Shown here in pieces: positions 23,814 through 34,845 of a stretch of DNA of 64,000 nt. Within the stretch, counting starts at the first letter, position 1. Each line of letters begins with the position of its first letter. The position numbers and the translations under genes were made by a program. The notes under the pieces were generated by a model that was not told the origin of the DNA, made no database searches, and worked only from the letters and a program-made list of their open reading frames with translations. Where the stretch lies: NCBI GenBank assembly GCA_025617375.2, contig JAMYGW020000009.1:62001-126000 (forward strand), in the 5' to 3' direction. Source of the stretch: Acarospora socialis. Lineage: Eukaryota; Ascomycota; Lecanoromycetes; Acarosporales; Acarosporaceae.

Positions 23814-25189
23814 ATGCAGCTCATCCACCTCACCCCCCTCCTCGCCCTCGTCCCCATACCCACCCTTACGCTGGCAGCCTCCGACTCCAAAGCTACGAAA
23901 CCATGCACGATCCATTCGCCCAGCAGCGGCTCCTACTACGACCTGACCTCCCTCTCTGTGCTCCCTCTGCAAGACGGCAAAAAGGCGCACAAAGACGACC
24001 GGTCGGAAAGCTGGCATGCGCGAGGGTACGATTACCCGGCGAACTTCACGTTGAATTTCTGCGCACCGGTCATTGAGGAGGTGAGGGATGTGGTGGGGGT
24101 GGAGAGGAGGTTGTGGAGGAATGTGAGTGCGTATTATGAGCTGGATGGGAAGACGTATTCGATTGGGTGAGTCAGATACCCAACCCACCGGGTGACCCAA
24201 GTCTATACCCAAAGACACTTCAGTGGGTAAGCCGGCGTTGAATGGTTGCGACAACAGACAACAATCCTCCGAGCCCGTCTTCCGCGGCCGCAAGCTCGTC
24301 CTCAACTACACCGACGGCTCACCCTGCGACTCATCTTCCTCCAAATCCAAATCCAAGCGCGCCGCATCCCCATCGCCCAAACTCATCGACGATGACGACG
24401 ACGACGACGACGACGACAAGCACCACCACTCCAAGAAACCGAAAAGCGGCTCCGATCGCCACCGACCCAGCAGCCCGTCCAAAGCCCCCACGCACCGAAA
24501 ATCGACCCTCATCTCCCTGCTCTGCGACCGCGACCCGCTGGCGCCCAAAGCGTCCGTGGCATTCGTCGGCGCGAGTCCCGACGAGTGCGCCTACTTCTTC
24601 GAAGTCCGCTCGGCGGCCGCGTGCGGGGGCGTCAGTGATGCGCGGCAGAGTCTGGGACCGGGAGGGGTGTTTGGCGTTATGTGAGTGCACCGCATACTCT
24701 ACCTATCAGCCTAGAATTAAGAAGGGAACAAGACGGATGCAGAAAGCTGACAGCAGGGGACAGAGCGCTGATCGCCGTCTTCGTCTACCTCCTCGGCGGG
24801 TGCGCCTATCAGCGAACGGTCATGCACCAGCGCGGATGGCGCCAGTTGCCGAATTACGGCATGTGGGCGGGCATCGGGAGTTTCGTCAAAGTGCGTTCCG
24901 AGCCTCCTTCTGTATTCTCTTTCCGCCTCCCTTTTCTGACAAGTTTTCTCTTTCCAATCAGGACGTCGGAACGATCCTGACTTCCTCCCTCGGCCGCCTG
25001 ATCCCCTCTTCGCTCTCCCCGTCACGGTTATTCAGTCGTCGGCGCCAGGGCCACAGCCACCTGTCTATTTCCGCGAACGGCAACGGCAATGCGCACGGGA
25101 GTGGTGGGAGGGGAGGGAGGGGGAGGACGGAGGAGCGAGAGGATGAGAATAGGCTGATTGATCAGTTGGATGAAGAGTGGGATGATTGA
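23814..25189 (+). CDS. Mrl1-like (mannose-6-phosphate receptor homology) sorting receptor
   Basis: Type I membrane protein expected in the late Golgi/endosome route to the vacuole. Four exons (23814-24166, 24258-24680, 24764-24890, 24962-25189) join in frame to 376 aa. A signal peptide follows the ATG (MQLIHLTPLLALVPIPTLTL). The lumenal part has paired Cys and the typical FRGRKLVLNYTDGSPC and SVAFVGASPDECAYFFEVRS runs of the MRH fold. One membrane segment (ALIAVFVYLLGGCAYQR) is followed by the cytosolic RGWRQLPNYGMWAGIGSF box characteristic of fungal Mrl1/Atg27 relatives. The cytosolic tail is basic, then Gly/Arg rich, then acidic (LIDQLDEEWDD). An Asp run of ten followed by His residues interrupts the lumenal domain. 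Atg27 is the main alternative; the LPNY box and length fit Mrl1 better. Confidence 0.8.
24388..24417 (+). repeat. GAC trinucleotide run coding for poly-Asp
   Basis: Ten GAC/GAT codons in a row inside the lumenal part of the Mrl1-like protein, followed shortly by a His run. A coding microsatellite likely to vary in length between strains. Confidence 0.85.
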
Positions 25190-25921
25190 GGTTACGTCGA
25201 GGGAGGGCAGGGAAGGGAAGGGAGGAAGGATGTATCTTTTCGTTGGTGGGGAGTCTGTCGGCGGCGTTCATAGGATGTAGGTAAGGCACGGTAAGGTAGA
25301 AATGGGAAATTGTACTCGAGTACTACGTTCCGAGCTTGTAGAGGGCCGTTTAGAGAACAACGAAGGTTACTTTCAGTGATTTGGAGCCGTCGATGCTGCA
25401 TAAACGCCGGGCCTCGGATCTGTACTTGATAAACTTCACTCGACGGATATAATAATACTCGTATACACCAACGGCGCTGCTGGCTCTCCAATCCAGGAAC
25501 CGCAGCCAAAATCCTCGTACGCAGAACGGCAGAAACTCCACGATTCCATCCAACAATCCCACTGCTCCCCGCCCGAAGAATGTGCGACTTTCCAAGCAAC
25601 AGCTACGAAGGGTAATGTACAACCGTTCGCCGAATAACCACCATAGCACAAAGAGCCCCACACGTAGATCCGAGAGAATCGAAATACCTTCTTCCTGATC
25701 ACCCCCAGTCACCCGTATGAAAGATATATGACAAGGAAAAGAGAGCTTCGAAGTTACCAAGCCTGTCCAAACACGATGCAAAGGCGCCATCGAAAGCGTA
25801 GACAAGCCCGAAATTGTCCCAATGTGTTTCACGATCGAATAATTGCCATGTGCGAAATAGTAAGTTGCTGTTGTGATGCGCGTCCTCGAAAGTTCAAGCA
25901 CGTTTTTGGTGCTTCACAAGA
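25190..25921. other. Spacer between convergent genes
   Basis: About 0.7 kb between the 3' ends of the Mrl1-like gene and the transcription-factor gene, holding both 3' flanks. Minus-strand open frames at 25192-25901 are Cys/Trp/Phe rich without a signature and look like chance frames. GGTAGGTAAGG-type words occur near 25275-25300. Confidence 0.5.
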
Positions 25922-28900
25922 CTAAGACGGCGGAGGAGGAGGAGGAGCCATATGATACAGGTTGTTGACACCACCAGGAACAAATGGATCCTCACCGCTT
26001 ATTTCGGGTGGTTCCATGTTGAAGGGCATGAACCATGCGCTTGTTGGTTCCTGTACGAACCCAGGCGCGAAGCCGGTCATGTTTAAATCACCCCACATGG
26101 AGTGGTTCTGGCTGTGGCTTGGTAAGGGGGTTGCGGCGGCGGTAGTGTCAAGGCTGGCATAGGTGCCGTACACCAGATGTCGATCGAGTTGTGGAAGCAT
26201 GTTGTGTTGCTGACGAGGCACCGCAAAGTCGGATGGACCGTACTCGGTCGAGTACTGGTGTTGTTGTTGTTGTTGATAGATTTGCGAAGGGTGAGGATGC
26301 TGAAAAGCTGGCTCAATGCCTAGGATCTCGTCTGGGGCCTCTGGGGAGGAGAATGGTATGACTGGCCATTGCTGTGTTACATGTGCTTTTGGTTCTGTGT
26401 CATAGTTGGTCAAGGGGACAACTTGCTGCTTGTTGTCGACAGGCGCGGTATACTTTGATCTACTTTTCGTTGGTCTGCGTTGATGCTCGGTGTGAGACGA
26501 TGGTGACTTGCTCGCAAAAAACGCTTCGACGCTTTGCAAGTTGGGTTTCTGACTGAGCACAGCAACATCCTCTGACTCCTTAACATCTGTAGCAGGATCC
26601 TCAAAATCCGTCCTCGAAACACCATGTGGGTATTTGGTGAACCAATCACCATACTGGAAGATACCAGCTTCATGTGTGAACTCGCTGGCGCTGGTGCCTT
26701 TCAAGGCGGCATCGGCATACTGGCGGTAGATGTCTTTCAGGCTTTCGGTCATGAAATAAAACATACCCCAGTATTTCTTCATCTTACTCAAGTACTTGAC
26801 GTTGTGAGCAAGATCCCTCTTGGATGAAGCCTCCAGTTCAGGGTTCTTCGAGAAGATACCCCATATGTGGACCGTACTCGATAGAAAGGCGCAATAGCCG
26901 GCGAAAGGTGCCACCACTTGATGATCTTCGGCTATACTGATAATACGGGAGATTTGCTTTGCTGCATCCAGCGCGGCGTTCAAGGAGGCGGTGAGGACCG
27001 TGTTGGGCATTTCCTTAGCAGTGCGTCCACATGACGCAGAAGGGATCGCGAAACGATGCATGAACAAGATTATCTGATGGTAACAAACGTGCATGAAAAG
27101 AAACTGGTTGGCGATACGTTCAGCAGCGTGATTGCGAAGGTTTTCATCCGTGTAGTGCAAGGACGTGGGTAGCGAAGACCAGAAGTTTTTCACTTGTGTC
27201 TTCAACAAGGTATATTGTGAATCAGGAGACCATATCGGATGTGGGTCCCTTTCTTTCCCACCGAGATTGAGGTATCTGATTACTCGTCCCCATAGAGCTA
27301 TAATGCGAATCATGTACGCTGCAACTCCCATGTTGTCCTGAACGTCTGATACCTGCCCTGCCTCTGGCGAGATCACGTGGGAGACATCGCCATCCAATCC
27401 TTCCGTAGATCCAGGAAGCTCCATTTGGAAGAGGGCTTCCGTGACGGGTAACTGCACGTGAATGTTTTCTTCATTAGCGAAGGTAGGTCGCTCCGTTCCC
27501 GACGAGTTGAAACGATCCATGAGAAAGCAGGACCACATGGTTCTGCGTCGAATCTCCCGATCTGTGAAGCTGAGCTTCATGCTGTCGTCGTTCTTCCGAC
27601 CGGTTGGATCACGATCCAGTTCTCGGTGGAGTTGCAGCGCATATGCCATGCGCATCGCCATGCCACCGAGCATCCAGCTCCTCCCACCCTGGCATGTGCC
27701 GAACTCATGTAGCCCGAGTAAAAGCAGAACCGTCAAGATGGTAATGTTGGGTTGGTCGTATCTATCCAAGGCAATGTCTCTCGCTGGCGCTGCCCAGCAT
27801 TCTCCCCGAAGGAAGGCAGGTTCGGAGGCGACTTGAGGATGTGTCGAAAATCGGGCGGAAATGGCGCATACCGCAAGGATCAGAACAGGGGGAACAGTTC
27901 CAGCCCTGGCCAAGAGTAAGTCTCCACGAATGCGCATACTTTTATGGAATTGATATTTACCGTAATCTTCTCATGTAGCTTGGCTTGTGTAGAAGGTGAT
28001 ATGATTGACCATAAACGCAGTCAAAGAAAACTTCCGCCAAGTGTTCCTGGATATCCTTTGCTGGTAAACTGTTCGCTCCCTCCGTCAACAAGCGACTCTC
28101 CTCTACGTCTTGAACTTTGGGGGAGTGATCGGGTGATCTGGCGGCTCGATGCGCGTTTATACTTGACCACTCTACCAGTTCTACACCGAACGCCTCATCT
28201 GCGTCTCGTTTCCTACCTCCATGAGCCTTCGTCAAAGGCCCTGAGGGGGCGGGCTTAACGGCTGCTCTTCCGATCGCCGCGAAATCTCTAGATTCGTCCT
28301 TTGGGATAGTCTTGATGACTCTATCCTCCATCCTTCTCAGTCGTTTGTCAAGCATAGCCATATAATCCGTCCTGGGCGCTGCCTTTCTTGCCGTCACCTT
28401 GTATACACACGGGATCCGTGATCGTAGACAATGCTTGCACGCAGGCTTCTCCCCGGAACAACGGATCTTTTTGCGTCGACAGGCAATACAAGCCAAAGGA
28501 AGGCGTTTACGCTCCTTGCCGGCTTTTGTCTTGAGTTCGCTCCAAGGCGGCGGCTGGTCTCTGAACTCCCTAGTGTCTGTATCCGCAACGTGGACATGGT
28601 AGGCATCGTTACTACCGTCCAAGCCAGCATCATGAACCGCAAGGGCTTCGTCTGGATGCAGCCCTCCTGGCCCCCTTGAACTTGTCCGGCTTGTCGCGCT
28701 GGACTCGCCGATGCTTCTAGTCCTATCTACGGAATGTGTCGGCACCACAGTGCCGATGCTCGCTCGACGGTGAGCGGAGAATGGTTCAACTGAGCCGTGA
28801 CGAAACGATACCTCCGAGAATGAACCCCCTCCTCTGAAGTCGAGTGACCCTCTCCTATCGATCGGTGAACCCATTTTACCCTGGCTCGATGTGTCGAAGT

Positions 28901-29138
28901 TTGATGCAACATCCCGTGGGGTAACCTGCAAGGGAGAAGTATAGACCGAATATGGTGATCCTGGCACAACGGTTACGTTGGCGGATGGGTATGTCGACTG
29001 GGAGCTTGACAGTAAGGCGTCGAGTCGCGGATGCCTCGAATCGGACATCATATACTCATTCGAGTTCGGCTGGCGAGAAAGCAGCATCGTCTGGTAGGTT
29101 TGACGAGTCTGGCAAGGCAACTGATGGACATTAGACAT
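25922..29138 (-). CDS. Zn2Cys6 transcription factor with fungal-specific regulatory domain
   Basis: Nuclear DNA-binding regulator. Two exons (27961-29138 and 25922-27905) join at YMRRLR-AGTVPPVL to 1053 aa. The zinc cluster is C217-x2-C-x6-C-x6-C-x2-C-x6-C244 (ACIACRRKKIRC then CKHCLRSRIPC), followed by a short linker and a basic coiled coil (MLDKRLRRMEDRVIK). The large middle is the PF04082-type domain: FFDCVYGQSYHLLHKPSYMR, VPPVLILAVCAISARFS, FGTCQGGRSWMLGGMAMRMA, RRRTMWSCFLMDRF. The C terminus is Gln, His and Pro rich with a QQQQQ run and ends in seven Pro, as activation domains often do. Target genes are unknown. The start at 29138 opens a 216-residue disordered, Ser-rich leader; an upstream exon cannot be excluded. 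The gene stands alone in long spacers. Confidence 0.92.
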
Positions 29139-31038
29139 TTTTCGACGATGCTAGGAGACTTCTTGCGGACCTCTCGATTCAGGCTCGAACGGAATCCTCT
29201 TGGAGCGAGGACCGCTCCGCATGATACTTGTGGAAATGCCACTTCGACGGTGCAAATCCATGACAGGAGAGCAGGGAGGATTATGTGACGATGGAGAAAA
29301 AAGTCGAGTCACGAAGCGACGCACCTTCAGGGTCCAGCATGGGAATGATGACACGGGCGTTTTCCAAATCTTCTTTCGAGATGTGGCTTAAAAGGGCTAG
29401 GCCAGCATGGCAACAGCTTCCCTTCCAAAACGCGGCCTAAGAGAAAACATTCTTTTTGCGGAGGTGGTTCCGAAGATCAGCACTGAGATTCAATTTACGG
29501 TGATTTAGGGGGAATCCTTTCAGTAGGCAGGACCACACTGTTGTTAAACTCTCCCGACTTTCAAGAGACGCTACAAGGAGTTTCTCGGGCTCGGACGACC
29601 GGCCTACGGATCCAACGGCGGACCAAACGGCCGGGATGGCTCTGTTGATTAAGAGGAAAGAAGAAGGTGATATCCAAGGTAGAGTAACGTCAGGGTTGAA
29701 GGGAGTAGGTGCAGTCTAGTCAGGAGGGAAGCAAAAGATCTGATTTGGTCGTCGTCGTGAGTGGCTTGAGCCTGACAGCATACACTATATGTGTATGCAG
29801 TATGCAAGTCGGACTGGGTCATGAAGGCAAGGTAAATGGTAAGGTAAAGGGTAACGTCCATGGCGTCCATAAGGCGACTTCTTTTTCTTCTCTCAGGTCT
29901 TTTGGACCCTTGATCCCAAACCATTCAAATTTTCCAGATCCATCGACCCGAGAGAGTACCAATCGAACAAAGCCATCTTCAGCCCACGAGGAATGTACCC
30001 TCGAATCACCCACCCTCGTAATTCCATGCTCTTCACTTTGACAGATGAGGCAATGGAGTCCCTTTCCCGACGGCGTGGCTCCAGAGGTGACGTAGCAACC
30101 GGACTTCTCCGTCCCGGTGAAAATTTACCCGATACCCATCACCCTTACAACATCTTGCCAGATCGGTACAAGATCGGCATTGGGCTCATGGATCCTTCGC
30201 TCCCACCTTCCCCACAGCAAAGAGGTTGGACAAGGACCGATTATCAAGCCTGTTGTAAGCAATAGTGATCGTGGCAAACAACGTGGTGATTGAACTATTT
30301 ATCATAATGATCGACACTTTGAGTACCTTACTTGACCTTCCTTTTCGAGAAAATGGTCTCCCAGAACGATGGTAATGGTACGGCTCTAAGATGGCTGGCC
30401 ACGTTGCTTAGCCCTACCAGATTTTTATTTGGAAGACTTGGACAGTACGTCTTTTGGAGGAAAGGAAACAAAACGCGAAGAGTGATCGACTCATGGCTAG
30501 GGTACGAGTACGGTAATGATAGAGGCTACCCATACTTCGTAGAGGAGAGCAAACTCATACACGGGTTTCTGGCTTGGGGGTAGAGTACGACCTATATCTC
30601 TCAGCCATCACCTTTCACAACCTTTACCTACACGGAGATAAGTTTGGTGGTGGATATGTCTTCAGACAAATCTGAGTGTCGTGAGCCCGGTTCGATCATG
30701 AAAGTCTGCTTATGTAAGGTTAGCCGCATTGCATATCAGGCTCCCATCTTCACCTCCATCGCCAGCACGACTTCAGCCTTGCCTACCTAGCTAGATTGAA
30801 ACTATCAACCTTCACCAGATGCTCGTATTGGGCACTATAAATGAGTTGAACGTCAGTCATGTAGAGAAGTGGTGATGATTGCTACTCCATTCGTTCATCA
30901 ACACGATGACTCAGGGCTATGACTCGCTCCTAGAGTCTTCCTAAATCAATGACTTCAGAGGGAACTGAGAAAATCCTACTTCACTGGACTTGTTGCTTTT
31001 CTGAATTCACTGGCTACGGATAGTCAAACATTGCAAAG
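29139..31038. other. 1.9-kb spacer between divergent genes
   Basis: Divergent promoter region for the Zn2Cys6 gene (left) and the RBR ligase gene (right). No gene was accepted. Words of the AAGGTAAA / CCTACC family cluster at 29820-29850, and more lie near 30625 and 30780. The transcription factor probably has a long regulated promoter here, but no binding site is claimed. Confidence 0.5.
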
Positions 31039-32571
31039 ATGGGCTGCATGCTTTCGAAGCGTCAGATGAGCAAGACAAGCAGCAACAATCACCAGTCTAA
31101 TATCATCCATCCTGCTTCAGACAACCCACTCCCACCATCAACACTTTCAAGGTCAGAGTTGGGCGTTCTACAGCCAAATGTCAACACCAGCGGTCCTGCA
31201 GATCAAAGTACGCTTGTTGCAGGACCTAACATGGAAGCTCAAAATCATGTTATCAACACAACTGCCCACGAACCTGAGACCGTCTTGCCTCAGCCTCCTC
31301 TCAACAGTGACTTAAACAACGGGCATGAAACGAAGGAGCTGGAGTGCAACATTTGCGGCGAATCGACAACGGGCGTCGCCATACATCCGTGCAACGTGTG
31401 CCACAATCCTTACTGTATCTCCTGCCTGAAGTCAATGTTTCTCAAGGCCTGCAAGGACGAGACGCTCATGCCGGCAAGATGTTGTCAAATAATTCAGCTT
31501 TCAATTGTACTTCCATATCTATCTCAGCAGGAAGCGAATCTGTACCGAGCGAGATTCGAGGAGTGGAGCTCATCACACCGCGTCTATTGTCCAGTTCCAA
31601 CCTGCTCGACTTTCATTCCTCGCAGGCTTATTCCCACAACCATCTCTCCAACTCCTCTGCAATCAACTAAAGACGACATTGAAGCAGACGCAAAAGCTCT
31701 CAAGAACGAGCGGCAGACGCCGAATCAGACGGTTATATTTGGCACAGGCATCCGAATGGAGATTCACACCCCTCCCCAGACTCCACCCTCAGCTGAACGC
31801 GTCCCAATTGCTCCTCCAATCTCGCAGTCTCCTCCAACAATGTCTTGCCCTAGGTGTGCCGTACAAATCTGCGTGACCTGCAAGCAGTTAAAGCACCCGC
31901 AAAGGCCTTGTAGTGCGGACGACCTAGATCCCGAGTTGGCAGCGCTGCTCAGGAGGTGGAAAATCAAGCGTTGTCCCAAATGCCGAACCGCAGTGAAGCG
32001 CATGTTTGGATGTTCGCATATTCGCTGTCGATGTGGCGCGCAATGGTGTTGGGATTGTCTGAAGCCCATTGACGTATGCGAAGAAGGATTATGTACAGAG
32101 GGGAGCGAAGCCGATGCTGATGAAGAGCGAGAGGATGGTGACGAGAGTGGTGGCAGCGACGCGGAAGGGGAGACGACACCGGCGATGGAGGATCTTGATG
32201 CAGAAGATGAAGAGTGGGCGACAAGTGGTCTCAATTTCGGAGATGAACCGAGCAATACCGTCAATGACCCCTGGAATTGCGAGCGGCATATCTGGCAAAG
32301 AGTTGTTCTGGGTCCTGGCGCGTTTACGGGTGGGAGGGCCGAGTGTCACAAATGTTGGAAAGAGGTCCAAGCAGCAGAGGTACTCGGAGATGGTGTTAAG
32401 GTTGAGCGCGGAGAACTAGTAGCAACACGGTCAGGCAATGCTACGGCTAACGACACAACAAGCGGTTCCTATGCCCTACCTGTCCCCGACAACGCCGCAT
32501 ACGGATGTGTCCACTGTGGGCTAGTAAACTGTCCTGCATGCCAGACGGCAGACGCCTCTCAAGATCGATGA
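31039..32571 (+). CDS. RBR-type (RING-IBR-RING) E3 ubiquitin ligase
   Basis: RING/HECT-hybrid ubiquitin ligase that passes ubiquitin from an E2 through its own cysteine. Single exon, 510 aa. RING1 starts at Cys103 (CNICGESTTGVAIHPCNVCH, then YCISCLKSMF). The IBR region is split by an insert of about 70 residues rich in Pro and Thr, between VYCPVPTCSTFI and MSCPRCAVQICVTC. RING2 opens at Cys312 (CPKCRTAVKRMFGCSHIRC, then CGAQWCWDC); Cys325 in FGC is the expected catalytic residue. An acidic run (DADEEREDGDESGGSDAEG) follows. A further Cys/His group near the end (YGCVHCGLVNCPAC) may bind another zinc. The N terminus MGCMLSKRQ fits N-myristoylation (MGxxxS) with palmitoylation at Cys3, so membrane attachment is predicted. 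The assignment is firm; the substrate is not known. Confidence 0.92.
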   Translation: MGCMLSKRQMSKTSSNNHQSNIIHPASDNPLPPSTLSRSELGVLQPNVNTSGPADQSTLVAGPNMEAQNHVINTTAHEPETVLPQPPLNSDLNNGHETKELECNICGESTTGVAIHPCNVCHNPYCISCLKSMFLKACKDETLMPARCCQIIQLSIVLPYLSQQEANLYRARFEEWSSSHRVYCPVPTCSTFIPRRLIPTTISPTPLQSTKDDIEADAKALKNERQTPNQTVIFGTGIRMEIHTPPQTPPSAERVPIAPPISQSPPTMSCPRCAVQICVTCKQLKHPQRPCSADDLDPELAALLRRWKIKRCPKCRTAVKRMFGCSHIRCRCGAQWCWDCLKPIDVCEEGLCTEGSEADADEEREDGDESGGSDAEGETTPAMEDLDAEDEEWATSGLNFGDEPSNTVNDPWNCERHIWQRVVLGPGAFTGGRAECHKCWKEVQAAEVLGDGVKVERGELVATRSGNATANDTTSGSYALPVPDNAAYGCVHCGLVNCPACQTADASQDR

Positions 32572-32639
32572 AGCCAATGAGTTCCACTCGTAGGTGCTAT
32601 CTTGGAGGTCGTGGTGCATCATCCTATCGATGGTGGACA

Positions 32640-33770
32640 AGCATTGATGGATTGCTGCAATTGAAAATGGTAAACGGGATAAGAGATCTGGCCCCGGCAC
32701 TGTACTTTTCCCAATGAACGTCCGGCATCTGTCGCGGGGGAGGAGGGTGACAACGTAACTAGGAAAACTCGGGTCAAATCTGGCCTCGTCCGAGCTGTCT
32801 TCTTCGACTGCATCTATAACGACATTCGCAGCCATCTTGTCGTCAAGATGCGGGATCAATGTCTCGGAAATGGCATGCTCTTGCAACCCGTCTTCCGGAA
32901 ACGGAATGCCCAATTCTTTCGGCCAAGGCTATCAACATGTTTTGCCGGATATATTTACCCGGTGTTGCCCAGCAGTTCTTGCACATCTCCTGCAACCAGC
33001 TCCGGGTCGACTTTCTGTCCGCCATCTTCATCACCGCAGTGGCATAATGCCAATATAGATAGCGGGCAGTCGGGCGAGCATTGCCCTTGAAGACAAATTC
33101 TCGATTGTCGAGCGATCCATAGGTCCATTGACCAACTACCTCCTTCTTCAGGATTGAGCTGTCTAGTATGCGGAGCTTCCATCGTCCGGATCCAATGGGG
33201 CCGGCGGGAACAATGACTATCAGAAACTTATCGAACTTCCAAGCATGAGGCCGTTTCTCGGCGAGAACATCTCGTTGGCACTGGTTTCACCGAAATCCGC
33301 TTTCATAACGTCTTCCCCAAGGCGGGAAGGGAAGATGTGTGCCGCCTTCATAACAGACTTTTGTGAAACTCCCCAAGCACCGGACACCAAAGCTTGCTCT
33401 CTACCTCCGGACTGATGGACTGATGTTCATGGATTAACACTTTCCGAAATGTGGACTGCATCCTGGAGTCCCGAGGCCCAGGCCGAAACTTGTCCAGGGC
33501 AGCCTTTTGGAGGATGAGTGTGAAGGCATCTCTCGATCGACGGTGATCTCGAATTTGGTCGGTTTTGACTTTCAATTGAGCCTTCTCCTCACCAAGCCTC
33601 GCGTAGACTCAGGGAGGTCTCCATGCGACAGCTTCTTGGCCATCGCCACTTTCCCTCTGGAGGCCTCCCCGTTGAATAACTGCACCTCCAGCTCTAGATC
33701 CCAGTACTCTAGATCCGACAACGCGTCCAAAGAGGCTTGGCTTTTAAAAATGCTCCGTACGCTTGCGCAT
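32640..33770 (-). pseudogene. Decayed HNH-nuclease-domain (HNH_2 type) fungal gene
   Basis: Segments in different minus-strand frames match, in order, one fungal multicopy family: LEYWDLELEVQLFNGEASRG and KKLSHGDLPESTRGLVRRRL near 33,590-33,730; KTDQIRDHRRSRDAF, KFRPGPRDSRMQSTFRKVLI and LWCPVLGEFH near 33,360-33,560; MKAAHIFPSRLGEDVMKADF and MFSPRNGLML (the HNH core, AAHIFP) near 33,250-33,350; then PTARYLYWHYATAVMK and a C-terminal acidic end (AVEEDSSDEARFDP). The frame changes at least three to four times where no intron fits, and no start codon is evident. I therefore call it a dead copy of a host gene. Sequencing error is unlikely to explain so many changes. The relic lies tail to tail with the RBR ligase gene. 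Confidence 0.75.
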
Positions 33771-34845
33771 CAGCTGGTTTGCTTGGTCGGCTTGGTCCAT
33801 TGACCTTTTGCGATTTGGGAGGATTCCCCATGCTTGACCTCTGTCGAAAGCCTGCGTAAGGTTTTTGGAGTGTATGAAGGATTCCCGGTGTGGAGACGCA
33901 AAGGTGCGTATACGATGGCTCGAATCTTATTGGCGGACTCTATGCGTTGCTGGTCAACTCCAGCACTATGGCGAAGGGAGTGCCGTCCAGTATAATCTGG
34001 TAGACTCCAAGATGGTTTTTCTATTTGAGGGCGGGTTGGTTTCGAGTGTAAAAGATATGAATGATGGGTTGGAAGAAGAGTGGGTTTTTTCGGGGAACTT
34101 TGCCTTGTTTATATAGGCTTAGTCTACCTAGTGAAAACGAGGAAAGAGTGGTGGTGCCGTGTTATGCTCTTCCCGGTCGAGTGACGTGCTGTTGCTTTGG
34201 CCTGCCTCCGAAGGTACTTTCCTGAATTGGGCGATCTGAACCTAGGTACAGGGAAACTTCAACTATTATATACCTACTTTACCTACAAGATTCTCCGGCA
34301 GGATAGATAATCTTCGTAGCACTAACAGCAGTCTCGTTCAAGAGAGACAGAGGGAGTACGCCGTAACTATGATGCTGAAGTCTGTTTTGGGCTTTACGTT
34401 ATTGACTAGACTAGAAGGGTGCGGAGAACGAGAGATCGAGAAATCAAAATGTAAGGTAGTTGAACTCGCAATGGTTACCGCTTTTCACACCAGACCAGAC
34501 TGGACTTTGCCTTTTGAGCCGTTTCCGGACGGGAACGTAGAAGTCGGCGAGAAGTGTTGATTCACGAAAGGAAAGAGTAGCCGTCGAGTTCAGAAGAACA
34601 CCGAGTAGAAAGGCAAGAATGTTCCGGAAAGGTATGGATTGCTCGAAATCGTGGAACACAGGAGCGTATACGAGCAGTGTAGATGATTGCTCGTTGTGCG
34701 ATTGATATAGATAGCCATCTTCTAGGTAGATGTGATTGCCATGTCCGAGTACAGTATTCTATATCCAGAGAACACGCCATGCTGTGCTATCCTATGCTGT
34801 ACAAAACCGAATCCAACTCCACCTAAAAGAGGAGTACGCCCTGAC
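33771..34845. other. Spacer, no gene recognised
   Basis: About 1.1 kb to the left of the SIP3-like gene. Words of the CCTACCT/GGTAGG family occur near 34127, 34241, 34271 and 34449. Open frames at 33865-34116 and 34369-34560 have no signature. Confidence 0.5.

Noticed and set aside
24242-25189. Large alternative plus-strand frame across the Mrl1-like gene (Thr/Pro-rich)
   Set aside because: Only its last part is the real exon 4; upstream it is a shadow of exon 2 in another frame, ignoring clear splice sites that give a consistent 376-aa protein.
30660-30720. CCGGTTCGATC resembling a tRNA B box
   Set aside because: The upstream 60 bases do not fold into a cloverleaf and there is no A box at the right distance.
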